Below, in pieces: positions 6,304-14,707 of a stretch of DNA of 22,571 bases. The DNA is from Actinomycetes bacterium (GTDB lineage: Bacteria; Actinomycetota; Thermoleophilia; Solirubrobacterales; 70-9). Below the pieces are notes generated by a model. It ran no database searches and was not told where the DNA came from. It saw only the letters and a program-made list of their open reading frames with translations. A program made the translations under genes and the position numbers. The stretch covers positions 1 through 22,571 of the forward strand of contig JAEYSQ010000196.1 in NCBI GenBank assembly GCA_023434465.1, written 5' to 3'. Positions within the stretch are counted from its first letter, which is position 1. Every line of letters starts with the position of its first letter.

Positions 6304-7371
6304 ATGGTTGAACGGATAGAGCAAATCGAGGCCGAGGCAAAGGCTGCCGTGGAAGTCGCAGGCTCGGCATCCGAGCTGGAGGACGCCCGGGTCAAGTATC
6401 TCGGCCGCAAGGCCGAACTGACCGGCATCCTGAGAGGCATCGCCGACCTGCCGCCGGAGCAGCGCGGTCCGGTCGGCAGCACCGGCAACAAGGTCCGGAA
6501 GGATCTCGAGGCAATGATCGAGGCCCGGGTCGACGGTCTCAGGCAGGCCGAGCTCGACCAGTCACTGGCCGAGGACCGGATCGACGTGACCTTGCCGGGG
6601 AGTCCCGGCCGCACGGTTGGCCACATCCATCCGATCACCCGCACCCGGCGGCTGATCGAGGACGTAATGGTCGGTCTCGGATACCAGGTAATGGAAGGCC
6701 CCGAGATCGAGCACGACTACTACAACTTCACCGCCCTGAACCATCCCGAGGGCCACCCGGCCCGGATGCTCCAGGACACCTTCTACGTCGAGGAGGAGGG
6801 CAGGGTCGAGGAGGTGCTTCTGCGGACTCACACCTCGCCGATGCAGATCCGGGCGATGGAGGCCTCTTCGCCGCCACTCTTCATGATCGTTCCCGGCAAG
6901 ACCTACCGGCGCGATTCGGATGCGACCCACAGCCCGATGTTCCACCAGGTCGAGGGGCTGGCGGTAGGTGAGGGAATCACCCTGGCTGACCTCAAGGGCA
7001 CCCTTCTCGCGATGCTGCGCGAGATCTTCGGTCCCGACCGGGAGATTCGCATGCGACCCCATTTCTTTCCCTTCACCGAGCCCTCGGTCGAGTTCGACGT
7101 CTCCTGTTTCCGCTGCGGCGGCTCCGGCTCGCTCGGCGACGGCTCGCGCTGCGGTCTCTGCAAGGGGATTGGCTGGATCGAGTTGGGTGGGGCCGGGATG
7201 GTCGACCCGAACGTCTTCGGCTTCGTCGCCGATTCTGGCTACGACCCGGACGCGGTGACCGGATTCGCCTTCGGTTTCGGCATCGAGCGGATCGCGATGC
7301 TCCGGCATGGAGTTGGCGATCTCAGACTTTTCTTTGACAATGATGTACGGATGCTGGAGCAGTTCTCGTGA
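6304..7371 (+). CDS. pheS: Phenylalanyl-tRNA synthetase alpha subunit
   Basis: PheS is the catalytic subunit of the cytoplasmic alpha2-beta2 enzyme that charges tRNA-Phe. The 355 residues comprise an N-terminal coiled coil (about 1-90) that contacts tRNA and a class II core with TRRLIEDV, HTSPMQIRAM, KTYRRDSDATHSPMFHQVEG, and FGFGIERIAML near the end. A four-cysteine knuckle (C268, C271, C283, C286) lies between catalytic strands; similar CxxC pairs occur in many bacterial PheS proteins and may bind zinc. GGAAAAGAA directly precedes the ATG, behind a small tandem TCAGGAAG repeat at about 6274-6290. The stop overlaps the pheT start by four bases (GTGA), the typical coupling of the two subunits. 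Confidence 0.97.
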   Translation: MVERIEQIEAEAKAAVEVAGSASELEDARVKYLGRKAELTGILRGIADLPPEQRGPVGSTGNKVRKDLEAMIEARVDGLRQAELDQSLAEDRIDVTLPGSPGRTVGHIHPITRTRRLIEDVMVGLGYQVMEGPEIEHDYYNFTALNHPEGHPARMLQDTFYVEEEGRVEEVLLRTHTSPMQIRAMEASSPPLFMIVPGKTYRRDSDATHSPMFHQVEGLAVGEGITLADLKGTLLAMLREIFGPDREIRMRPHFFPFTEPSVEFDVSCFRCGGSGSLGDGSRCGLCKGIGWIELGGAGMVDPNVFGFVADSGYDPDAVTGFAFGFGIERIAMLRHGVGDLRLFFDNDVRMLEQFS

Positions 7372-9884
7372 GGGTTCCCTACGGATGGATGGCCGATTAC
7401 TGCGATCCCGGTCTCGAGCCACGGGTCCTGGCTGAGCAGATGGCGATGACTGGCACCGAGGTCGAGCGGGTCGTGACCCTTGGTCCACCGTCGTCCGACG
7501 GGTTCGTGATCGGGAAGGTGATCGCGGTCGAGAAGCATCCCGACGCCGACCGGCTCAAGGTCTGCCGGGTCGACACCGGAGACGGTGAGCGGACGATCGT
7601 CTGCGGCGCGCCGAACGTGGCGTCCGGCCAGACGGTGGTGGTCGCGCTGCCCGGCGCGGTGATGCCCGGCGGGATGAAAATCAAGCAGGCGAAGCTGCGC
7701 GGTGTCGAGTCGAACGGAATGATCTGTTCCGAGAAGGAACTGGAACTCGGAGAGGGTCACGACGGCATTCTCGTATTGGGTGAAGGCCCGGCAGCCGGCA
7801 CCCCGGCGACCGAGCTCCTGCCGCTTGCCGAACCGGTGCTTGAGCTCGAGGTGACTCCTAACCGAACCGATTGCTTCGGTATCTACGGGGTCGCCCGGGA
7901 AGCCCACGCGATCAGCGGCGCGCCACTCGCCCGGGCGCCCTGGGATGGCGGCCCGATCGGTCCCGGAGTGGGTTCCGAGGTCGGTGACGTCGACCGGCTC
8001 AACGACCCCGTCGGCGACGAGAACACTGCCGACCGGGTCCGGATAATCGTCGACGACGAAGAACTCTGTCCCCGGTTCACGGCACGCGGGTACACCGACG
8101 TGAAGGTCGGGCCTTCACCGCTCTGGCTGAAGACGAGACTGATCGCGGCCGGTATGCGGCCGATCTCGAATGTGGTCGACATCACCAACTACGTGATGTG
8201 GTTGACCGGCCAGCCGATGCACGCCTATGACCTCGACCGGGTGCCCGAGGGTGAACTGATCATCCGGCGGGCCGAGAACGGGGAGAAGGTGGCAGCGCTC
8301 GATGGCAACGAATACGAGCTGAGCGACCGGGTGATCGCCGTGGCCGACCGTAACGGCCTCGCCGGTATCGGCGGCATGATGGGCGGATCGGTCTCGGAGG
8401 TCTCTGAATCGACCACGACCGTCCTGATGGAGGCCGCCAACTGGAACGGGCCGAACCTGCTCAAGGCCTCCCGGGAATTGGCTCTGCGCTCCGAAGCCTC
8501 GTCCCGCTTCGAGAAGCAGCTTCATCCCGAGCTCACGCTCAGGGCCCAGGCCGTGGCCGCGCGCCTGATGGTCGAGGTCTGCGGAGCAACCCCGATGACC
8601 GGACTGGTTGACGTATCTGCATCTCTGCCCGCTGCCCAGCCGATCCGTCTGCGTGCCGGAAGGGTCGAGCGCATCCTTGGTCTGACCATCGATGCCGACC
8701 GGCAGATCGCGGCCCTCGAGACCCTGGGCTTCGGGGTCGAACGGGACGGAAAGGACCTGCTGGTCACGGTTCCGCCCGACCGTTACTACGACGTGACCCG
8801 CGAGATCGACCTGGTCGAGGAAGTCGGCCGGTTGAGCGACCTCGACCGGAACCTGCCAGCGACCCTGCCTTCCGGTTCCGGGCGGCCCGGGGGCCTCAGC
8901 CGCCAACAGCAACTGCAGCGGCGCTCCGAGGATTCCCTCCGGGAGTCCGGCTTCGACGAGATCGTCGGCCTGAGCTTCACCGACCCCGGTGAAGCCGGGA
9001 GGCTGAGGCTCGGCGATGAGGATCCCAGAGCAAGGGGCGTGAAGATCGCCAACCCGCTTTCCGAGGATCAGTCCGTGATGAGGACCACCCTGTTGGGGTC
9101 CGTTCTTGGGGCGGCCCAGCGAAACCTCTCCCGGGGAGCTGACCGGGTGGCGCTCTTCGAATCCGGTCGGGTCTACCTCCCGGCTGGCGAGTTCGGTCCG
9201 GGGCCGCTCGGTGGCGACTTCCCCGGAAACACCCGGCCGCCGGCCAATGAGCCCCAGCTGCTTTGTGCGGTCACGGTCGGGCCGGTTGACGCGTCTTCCT
9301 GGCGGGGCGAGGCCGCTCCGTCGGACTTCTTCACCCTGAAAGGAGTGCTGGAACACCTCGCCGGTGGCCTGGGCACCGAAGTTTCGATCGAGCGAATTCC
9401 CGGCGCACCTGCCCAGCCTTTCCTTCATCCCGGCAAGTCCGGCACGGTCACCGTCAATGGTCAGCCGATCGGGTGGATCGGCGAGGTTCATCCGCTGGTC
9501 GCGGACGAGTATGACCTCGCCGGGGCGGTTGCTTTCGAGATCGCCCTCGCCGACCTGCTCGAGTCCTCGGCGGTGGGTGAAGAAGCTTATGTTGACTTCA
9601 CGCCGTTTCCTCCGGTCGACCGGGATCTCGCGGCGCTTGTTTCGGAAGAGACTTCGGCCGAGGCCCTGATTTCCTCGGTTGAGGAAGCGGGCGGAGACCT
9701 CTTGACCGGAGTCACCGTGTTCGACGTCTACAGCGGTGAGGGTGTGGAAGAAGGTCAGAAGAGCCTGGCGCTGCGTCTGCGTTTCCGGGCTCCCGACCGA
9801 ACCCTCAGCGAGGAAGAGATCGAACCGGTCTGGGACTCGATCATCGCGTCACTGGATGAAGTCGGAGGAAGGCTTCGTGGCTGA
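7368..9884 (+). CDS. pheT: Phenylalanyl-tRNA synthetase beta subunit
   Basis: PheT binds tRNA-Phe and removes mischarged tyrosine. The 838 residues follow the family plan: an N-terminal segment (MRVPYGWMADYC), an EMAP-like tRNA-binding OB domain (about 45-150, GKVIAVEKHPDADRLKV), the B3/B4 editing region (about 230-420), B5 (about 430-500), a catalytic-like core, and a C-terminal ferredoxin-fold anticodon-binding domain (about 745-838, DFTPFPPVDRDLAALVS). The start is GTG at 7368, overlapping the pheS stop. The C-terminus overlaps argC by eight bases, and the argC ribosome-binding site lies inside pheT, so translation genes pass directly into arginine genes. Nothing in the sequence looks truncated. 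Confidence 0.96.
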   Translation: MRVPYGWMADYCDPGLEPRVLAEQMAMTGTEVERVVTLGPPSSDGFVIGKVIAVEKHPDADRLKVCRVDTGDGERTIVCGAPNVASGQTVVVALPGAVMPGGMKIKQAKLRGVESNGMICSEKELELGEGHDGILVLGEGPAAGTPATELLPLAEPVLELEVTPNRTDCFGIYGVAREAHAISGAPLARAPWDGGPIGPGVGSEVGDVDRLNDPVGDENTADRVRIIVDDEELCPRFTARGYTDVKVGPSPLWLKTRLIAAGMRPISNVVDITNYVMWLTGQPMHAYDLDRVPEGELIIRRAENGEKVAALDGNEYELSDRVIAVADRNGLAGIGGMMGGSVSEVSESTTTVLMEAANWNGPNLLKASRELALRSEASSRFEKQLHPELTLRAQAVAARLMVEVCGATPMTGLVDVSASLPAAQPIRLRAGRVERILGLTIDADRQIAALETLGFGVERDGKDLLVTVPPDRYYDVTREIDLVEEVGRLSDLDRNLPATLPSGSGRPGGLSRQQQLQRRSEDSLRESGFDEIVGLSFTDPGEAGRLRLGDEDPRARGVKIANPLSEDQSVMRTTLLGSVLGAAQRNLSRGADRVALFESGRVYLPAGEFGPGPLGGDFPGNTRPPANEPQLLCAVTVGPVDASSWRGEAAPSDFFTLKGVLEHLAGGLGTEVSIERIPGAPAQPFLHPGKSGTVTVNGQPIGWIGEVHPLVADEYDLAGAVAFEIALADLLESSAVGEEAYVDFTPFPPVDRDLAALVSEETSAEALISSVEEAGGDLLTGVTVFDVYSGEGVEEGQKSLALRLRFRAPDRTLSEEEIEPVWDSIIASLDEVGGRLRG
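9864..9870 (+). promoter_or_regulatory. Ribosome-binding site that fixes the argC start
   Basis: GGAGGAA lies six bases before GTG 9877, within the last codons of pheT. It is one of the best Shine-Dalgarno matches in the window and decides in favour of this start over an in-frame ATG at 9736 deep inside pheT. Confidence 0.8.
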
Positions 9885-10917
9885 GCCGACACAGCCAATC
9901 TCGCCCGAAGGGGCGAAAGCCCGGGTCCTGGTGGCAGGAGCGACCGGCTATGCGGGTGCGCTGGCCGCCGAACTCGTCTGGCAGCATCCGCGACTGGAGC
10001 TGATCGCGGTCACCGGGCGCTCCGAAACCGGAAGGCCACTCAACGATCTCTACCCGCGTTACTCGGTTCCGCTGGAGCTGAAGGAACTCGAGGAGACGGA
10101 CTTCGACTGCGTCGAGGTCGGGATCGTCGCCTACCCGCATGGCGCTGCCGCCCCGGTCGTCGCCCAGATGCGGGGCCGGGGCCTGATGGTGGTCGACCTT
10201 TCTGCCGATTTCCGTTTCCTCAGCCTGCCCGCCTACGAGAGGTACTACGGAAGCCACTCAGAACCGGATCTGCTCGATGGTGCGATCTACGGATTGCCTG
10301 AACTCAATCGATCGGAGATCGCCCGGGCCGAACTGATCGCCAACCCAGGCTGCTATCCGACCGCCTCGATCCTTGCCCTGGCGCCGCTGGCCGAAGCCGG
10401 ACTGGTCGAGGACGTGGTGATCGACGCCAAGTCCGGTGTGTCCGGAGCTGGGCGGGGTGGAGGTGAGGCAACCTCCTTTGTGACCGTTACCGAGAACGTG
10501 AATGCCTACAAGCCTTCCGGCCACCGTCACCGGCCCGAGATCGCCGAGAAACTGGCCCAGGCGGCGCCGGCAGGGACCGCGCCCGAAAGACTCACCTTCG
10601 TGCCTCATCTGGTCCCGGTCGACCAGGGCGAGCTGGTCAGCTGCTACGTGACGCCGCGTCGCGAAGTGACCCAGGACGAGCTCGACCGGATCTTCGCCGA
10701 AGCCTACGCAGACGAGCACTTCGTCCGGTTGCGGGAGGTGCCCCCCGGCATGAGGGACGTCCGGGAGACGAACCAGTGCCACATCTTCCCCCTGGTCACC
10801 GACGACCGGATCCTGGTCGAATCGGCGATCGACAACCTCTGGAAGGGTGCCTCCTCGCAGGCGATCCAGAATCTCAACCTGATGCTCGGCCTGGACGAAA
10901 CCGAAGGTCTCAAGTGA
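9877..10917 (+). CDS. argC: N-acetyl-gamma-glutamyl-phosphate reductase
   Basis: ArgC performs the third step of arginine synthesis, the NADPH-dependent reduction of N-acetylglutamyl phosphate to the semialdehyde. The 346 residues start with the nucleotide-binding motif VLVAGATGYAG (18-28). The catalytic cysteine is C159 in NPGCYPTA, and the conserved histidines H216 and H218 lie in SGHRHRPEI. GASGVSGAGR-type glycine-rich residues (KSGVSGAGRGGGE) precede them. The GTG start at 9877 is supported by the GGAGGAA six bases upstream and by homology to the N-terminus. The first 47 codons of a longer frame would lie within pheT. The stop overlaps the argJ GTG as GTGA. No arginine-repressor operator is visible upstream, so expression probably follows pheST. 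Confidence 0.95.
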   Translation: MAEPTQPISPEGAKARVLVAGATGYAGALAAELVWQHPRLELIAVTGRSETGRPLNDLYPRYSVPLELKELEETDFDCVEVGIVAYPHGAAAPVVAQMRGRGLMVVDLSADFRFLSLPAYERYYGSHSEPDLLDGAIYGLPELNRSEIARAELIANPGCYPTASILALAPLAEAGLVEDVVIDAKSGVSGAGRGGGEATSFVTVTENVNAYKPSGHRHRPEIAEKLAQAAPAGTAPERLTFVPHLVPVDQGELVSCYVTPRREVTQDELDRIFAEAYADEHFVRLREVPPGMRDVRETNQCHIFPLVTDDRILVESAIDNLWKGASSQAIQNLNLMLGLDETEGLK

Positions 10918-12113
10918 GCGAGCATCCGAGTCTCAGCGTCCCCCCGGAGGACGAGTTCTTCCGCTCGAAGTGGGTCGAGGCTCCGAACGGCGCCGAGTTC
11001 CACGAGCCGGCCGTGCTGCCGGACGGATTCCGGGCCGGCGGCGTCGCCTGCGGGATCCAGGGACATGGCGCGACCGACCTCGGGGCCGTGGTCTGCGACT
11101 CGGAAGAGCTCGACTCAGCCATACTCCTGACCGCGAATGCGGCGGCAGCCGCGCCGATCCGGGTTTGCCGGGAGAACCTCCGGCATGGTGCCATCCGGGC
11201 CGCGATCGTCAACTCCGGCAACGCCAACGCGGCGACTGGCGATCAGGGGATACGCGACGCTCTGGCGATGCGGGAAGGACTGGCCAACGAGCTCGGGATC
11301 GATCCGGATTCCGTCGCGGTGGCCGAGACCGGAGTGATTGGCGTGCCCCTCGAGATGGAAACGGTACTTGCCGGGATCCCGGCCTTGGCCGCTGATCTCG
11401 AAGGGGAAGCAGGAAGGCTCGGGGCAGGGCGATTCTCGGAGGCGATCATGACCACCGACAAGTGGCCCAAACGGGTAAGCCTGACCGTTGACGGGATCAC
11501 CCTTTCGGCTCAAGCCAAGGGCGCGGGGATGATTGAACCCGGCTTCGCGACCATGCTCTGTTTCATCCAGACCGACGCAGTCGTGCCGGAACCGGAAGCG
11601 GCACTCAGGCAGGCGGTCGAAGGTTCTTTCGAACGGATTACGGTCGACGGGCAGATGAGCACGAACGACACCGTGATGCTCCAGTCTTCCGGGACTTCGG
11701 GCCGGCAGCTGCCGGCCGGACTACTCGACGCGGTTTTGCTCCAGCTCGCCCTCGAGATCGTGGCTGATGGCGAAGGCGCGAGCCGGATCGGACGAATCGA
11801 GGTCTCCGGTGCCGCCGACCGGCAGGAAGCCGAGCTGGTCGCCCGCAAGATCGCCAATTCACCACTGGTCAAGACCGCCCTGCTTGGGCGTGACCCGAAC
11901 TGGGGACGGATCGCCCAGGCTGCCGGACAGGCTCTGGCCGGCCAGGACATCGGCGAACTCGGGCCCGAAGTGATCGAAGCGGGAGACATTGCCGGCGGAG
12001 GCCGTGAGGCGGAACTGGCTCTCACCCTGGACCGCGGCGAAGCAAGAGCACATGTCTTCTTTTCCGATCTGACCCACGAATACATCGTGATCAACGCCGA
12101 ATACACCACGTAG
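10914..12113 (+). CDS. argJ: Bifunctional glutamate N-acetyltransferase / ornithine acetyltransferase
   Basis: ArgJ transfers the acetyl group from N-acetylornithine to glutamate, recycling it. Bifunctional members also use acetyl-CoA; which type this is cannot be read from the sequence. The 399 residues contain VNSGNANA (near 98-105) and the self-cleavage site with nucleophile T213 in PGFATMLCF, where the proprotein splits into alpha and beta chains, and end in the typical DLTHEYIVINAEYTT. GTG 10914 overlaps the argC stop by four bases. A longer frame from 10776 would lie inside argC and is not favoured. A weak GAAGG lies about seven bases before the start. argB follows after 21 bases. Confidence 0.95.
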   Translation: MSEHPSLSVPPEDEFFRSKWVEAPNGAEFHEPAVLPDGFRAGGVACGIQGHGATDLGAVVCDSEELDSAILLTANAAAAAPIRVCRENLRHGAIRAAIVNSGNANAATGDQGIRDALAMREGLANELGIDPDSVAVAETGVIGVPLEMETVLAGIPALAADLEGEAGRLGAGRFSEAIMTTDKWPKRVSLTVDGITLSAQAKGAGMIEPGFATMLCFIQTDAVVPEPEAALRQAVEGSFERITVDGQMSTNDTVMLQSSGTSGRQLPAGLLDAVLLQLALEIVADGEGASRIGRIEVSGAADRQEAELVARKIANSPLVKTALLGRDPNWGRIAQAAGQALAGQDIGELGPEVIEAGDIAGGGREAELALTLDRGEARAHVFFSDLTHEYIVINAEYTT

Positions 12114-12134
12114 CCGGAGAGCAAGGAAAAAACA

Positions 12135-13034
12135 ATGGATCCCCAGGACAAGGCAACGCAGATCACGAACACGATCGCCGGCACGACCCGACTCGACGAT
12201 GACAGCGTCAACGTGCTGCTTGAGGCCCTGCCTTACATCCGCGAGTTCCACGGCAAGACTGTCGTGATCAAGTACGGCGGGGCGGCGATGCGGGACGAGT
12301 CTCTGCGCCAGGCCTTCGCCGACGACGTCGTCCTGCTCAAGTACGTCGGGCTCAACCCGGTGATCATCCACGGCGGTGGGCCCGAGATCACCAAATACAT
12401 GAACAAGATGGGGATCGAGGTCCGCTTCCAGCATGGCCTCCGGGTCTCGGACGCGGAAACGGTCGAGGTCGCAAAGATGGTCCTGCTCGGCAAGCTGAAC
12501 GCCGATCTGGTCGGCCGTCTCGGCCGGGCCGGTTCGCCCGCGGTCGGTCTCTCCGGCGAGGACGGAGGCCTTTTCGACGTGGCACCGGTCGCCAACGCCA
12601 AAGAGGTCGGTTTCGTTGGCGACATCGAACGGGTTGACATCGACGTCCTCAATCACATTGCCGAGGACTACATCCCGGTGATCGCCTCGGTCGGCTCCGA
12701 CCGGGACGGTAACTCGTACAACATCAACGCCGACGAAGCAGCCGGAAAGGTCGCCGCGGCGCTGGGTGCCTTCAAAGTCATCTTCCTGACCGACATCGTC
12801 GGCTGGCTCGAGGACCCGGAGGACGAATCGACCCGGATATCGGTCACCGACGTGGCCGCCGTCGAGCAGGCGCTCGAAACGATCTCCGGAGGCATGAGGC
12901 CCAAACTGGGAGCCTGCGTCAATGCGATCCGGGGAGGCGCCCAGAACGCATACATAATCGACGGACGCCGCCCCCATTCGTTGCTGCTCGAACTCTTCAC
13001 CGACGCCGGCATCGGAACGATGGTGACCCCGTGA
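12135..13034 (+). CDS. argB: Acetylglutamate kinase, arginine-sensitive type
   Basis: ArgB phosphorylates N-acetylglutamate with ATP, usually the controlled step of the pathway. The 299 residues show the amino-acid-kinase motifs VVIKYGGAAM (43-52, catalytic K46), HGGGPEI (79-85), the RFQHGLRVS substrate loop (97-105) and NINADEAAGKVA. About 40 residues precede the first kinase strand, including SVNVLLEALPYIREFHGK (24-41). This N-terminal helix marks the hexameric, arginine-inhibited kinases such as that of Thermotoga; it is absent from the insensitive E. coli enzyme. Feedback inhibition by arginine is therefore inferred. AAGGA lies seven bases before the ATG. The stop overlaps the argD GTG as GTGA. 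Confidence 0.96.
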   Translation: MDPQDKATQITNTIAGTTRLDDDSVNVLLEALPYIREFHGKTVVIKYGGAAMRDESLRQAFADDVVLLKYVGLNPVIIHGGGPEITKYMNKMGIEVRFQHGLRVSDAETVEVAKMVLLGKLNADLVGRLGRAGSPAVGLSGEDGGLFDVAPVANAKEVGFVGDIERVDIDVLNHIAEDYIPVIASVGSDRDGNSYNINADEAAGKVAAALGAFKVIFLTDIVGWLEDPEDESTRISVTDVAAVEQALETISGGMRPKLGACVNAIRGGAQNAYIIDGRRPHSLLLELFTDAGIGTMVTP

Positions 13035-14227
13035 ACGAACGGCTGAAGGCCGACGAAGCGCGCTACGTGATGGGGACATACAAGCGGGCCGCGGTTGAAT
13101 TCGTCCGCGGTGAAGGTGCGCTCCTGTTCGACGACGAGGGTCGCGAGTACCTCGACTTTCTCGGCGGTATCTCGGTCGCTTCGGTCGGTCACTGCCATCC
13201 CGCGGTAGTCGAAGCGATCCGGGAACAGGCCGGTCAGTTGCTTCACGTCTCGAACCTGTTCTACACGGCGCCGATGGTGGAGCTCGCGAAGCGGCTCTCG
13301 GAAAGTTCGCTGGGCGGCAAGGTGTTCTTCTGCAACTCCGGGACCGAGGCGAACGAGGCTGCGATCAAGATCGCGCGCAAGGCGGCCCGGGCCCGGGGCG
13401 TTGAACGGCCCGAGATCGTTTCCTTCGAGAGCGACTTCCACGGGCGCAGCTACGGCTCGCTTTCGGCCACCCCCGGACTCGCGTCCAACCCCGACTTCGG
13501 GCCGATGCTGCCGGGGTTCCGAGCCGTCCCCTTCGACGATCCGGACGCTCTGCGCGAGGCGGTCGGAGAGAACACGGCGGCGATCCTGATCGAGCCGATT
13601 CAGGGCGAAGCCGGTGTCTTCCCGCTCTCCGAAAAAACGCTGCTGGTCGCCAGGCAGCTCGCCGATGAAGTCGGTGCGCTGCTGATCTTCGATGAGGTCC
13701 AGACCGGGATCGGTCGGACCGGTTCACTCTGGGCCTACGAACAGGGTCCAGTGCGGCCCGACGTACTGACCACCGCGAAGGCACTCGGTGGCGGGACCGC
13801 GATTGGAGCCTGCGTCGGGAACCACGAAACGGGCGAAATCCTGACCGCCGGCGATCACGGTTCGACCTTCGCCGCCGGACCGGTGGCCTCGAAGGCCGCG
13901 CTGGCCGTGCTCGACCTGGTCGATGATCCGGCCATGCTGCGCCGGATCCGTTCGCTCGGTGCGCGGCTCCGCGGGGATCTTGCCGGTTTGGACGGGGTCG
14001 CCGAGGTACGAGGGAGGGGCCTGATGATCGGGCTCCGGCTCGAGCAGGGCATCGATGCCGGTCAAGTGAATGCCGACCTGCTGGATGCCGGCCTGGTGGC
14101 GAACGCTCCGCGACCGGACACGCTCCGGCTGCTGCCGCCCTTTGTCCTGAGCGATGACCAGGCTGATCAGGCCGTGAGGCTGATGGCGAACACTCTGGCC
14201 GGATACCATCCGGCCGAATCAAAGTGA
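13031..14227 (+). CDS. argD: Acetylornithine aminotransferase
   Basis: This PLP enzyme converts N-acetylglutamate semialdehyde and glutamate to N-acetylornithine and 2-oxoglutarate. In some bacteria it also serves lysine synthesis as succinyldiaminopimelate aminotransferase. The 398 residues are full length for class III aminotransferases: FLGGISVASVGHCHP near 38, CNSGTEANEAAIKIAR around 100, the cofactor Asp D221 in FDEVQTGIGRTG, and the Schiff-base lysine K250 in TTAKALGGG. The GTG start is coupled to argB by a four-base overlap. In mycobacteria argF and argR come next; here a membrane-protein gene begins 12 bases after the stop. Confidence 0.95.
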   Translation: MNERLKADEARYVMGTYKRAAVEFVRGEGALLFDDEGREYLDFLGGISVASVGHCHPAVVEAIREQAGQLLHVSNLFYTAPMVELAKRLSESSLGGKVFFCNSGTEANEAAIKIARKAARARGVERPEIVSFESDFHGRSYGSLSATPGLASNPDFGPMLPGFRAVPFDDPDALREAVGENTAAILIEPIQGEAGVFPLSEKTLLVARQLADEVGALLIFDEVQTGIGRTGSLWAYEQGPVRPDVLTTAKALGGGTAIGACVGNHETGEILTAGDHGSTFAAGPVASKAALAVLDLVDDPAMLRRIRSLGARLRGDLAGLDGVAEVRGRGLMIGLRLEQGIDAGQVNADLLDAGLVANAPRPDTLRLLPPFVLSDDQADQAVRLMANTLAGYHPAESK

Positions 14228-14239
14228 CTGGAGATTTCC

Positions 14240-14707
14240 GTGAGTGATGACCCGACAAGAGTGATGCGTAACGACGAGCCACCCCGCCGGCGCGGGGATG
14301 ACGGCCCGCAGTACACGCCCGAAGAGAAGCAGAAGCACCTGCGCAACCTGATCATCGTTCTGGTTGCGGTGATCGTCGGTCTGATCATCGCCGTAATCGT
14401 GATCAGCGGCGGGGGAGACGATTCCGACAAGACTTCAGATACCGGTGAAACCGCGGTGACCACTCCGCTGGTCCCGGTCACTCCGACCGGCCCGACCGGC
14501 GACACCGGAGAGACCGCCACCGACGATGATGACGGCGGTGTCACCCCGGACGTTCCCGATAGCGGCACCGACGGCTCGGGCGGCATCAGTCCCGACACGG
14601 GCACCGACACCGACACCGGCACCGATGGCGGCACCGACAGCGGCGGCATTTCACCCGACACCGGCACCGACTCCGGTACGGGCAGCGGCGGGATCGGCCC
14701 CGGATGA
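14240..14707 (+). CDS. Single-pass membrane protein with an Asp/Thr/Gly-rich outer tail
   Basis: I do not recognise this 155-residue protein. It has a charged N-terminal segment (1-36, with RRRGDD and a Lys-rich stretch), one membrane helix at about 37-55 (LIIVLVAVIVGLIIAVIVI) and a low-complexity tail (56-155) of Gly, Thr, Asp, Ser and Pro with two copies of GGISPDTGTD. Positive charges before the helix predict a cytoplasmic N-terminus and an acidic tail outside. GTG 14240 is preceded by GGAG about seven bases upstream. It starts 12 bases after argD, and its stop overlaps the argG ATG as ATGA, so it is embedded in the arginine operon and probably coupled to argG. No catalytic motif is visible. 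It could be a surface or wall-spanning protein, and a role in arginine metabolism is not implied by the sequence. Confidence 0.8.
   Translation: MSDDPTRVMRNDEPPRRRGDDGPQYTPEEKQKHLRNLIIVLVAVIVGLIIAVIVISGGGDDSDKTSDTGETAVTTPLVPVTPTGPTGDTGETATDDDDGGVTPDVPDSGTDGSGGISPDTGTDTDTGTDGGTDSGGISPDTGTDSGTGSGGIGPG
14579..14671 (+). repeat. Repeated GGISPDTGTD units in the tail of the membrane protein
   Basis: Two copies encode GGISPDTGTD (14579-14608 and 14642-14671), separated by a 33-base Thr/Asp/Gly spacer. A third partial unit, SGGIGPG, ends the protein. The copies differ at synonymous sites, such as ATCAGTCCC against ATTTCACCC. Confidence 0.8.

Noticed and set aside
8115..9491. A 458-codon open frame on the - strand
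   Set aside because: It lies wholly inside pheT, which has continuous family motifs; the frame is open because of the GC-rich codon pattern.
14570..14707. The Thr/Asp/Gly repeats as a CRISPR-like or mobile repeat
   Set aside because: They are in-frame low-complexity codons within a translated gene and lack regular spacers.
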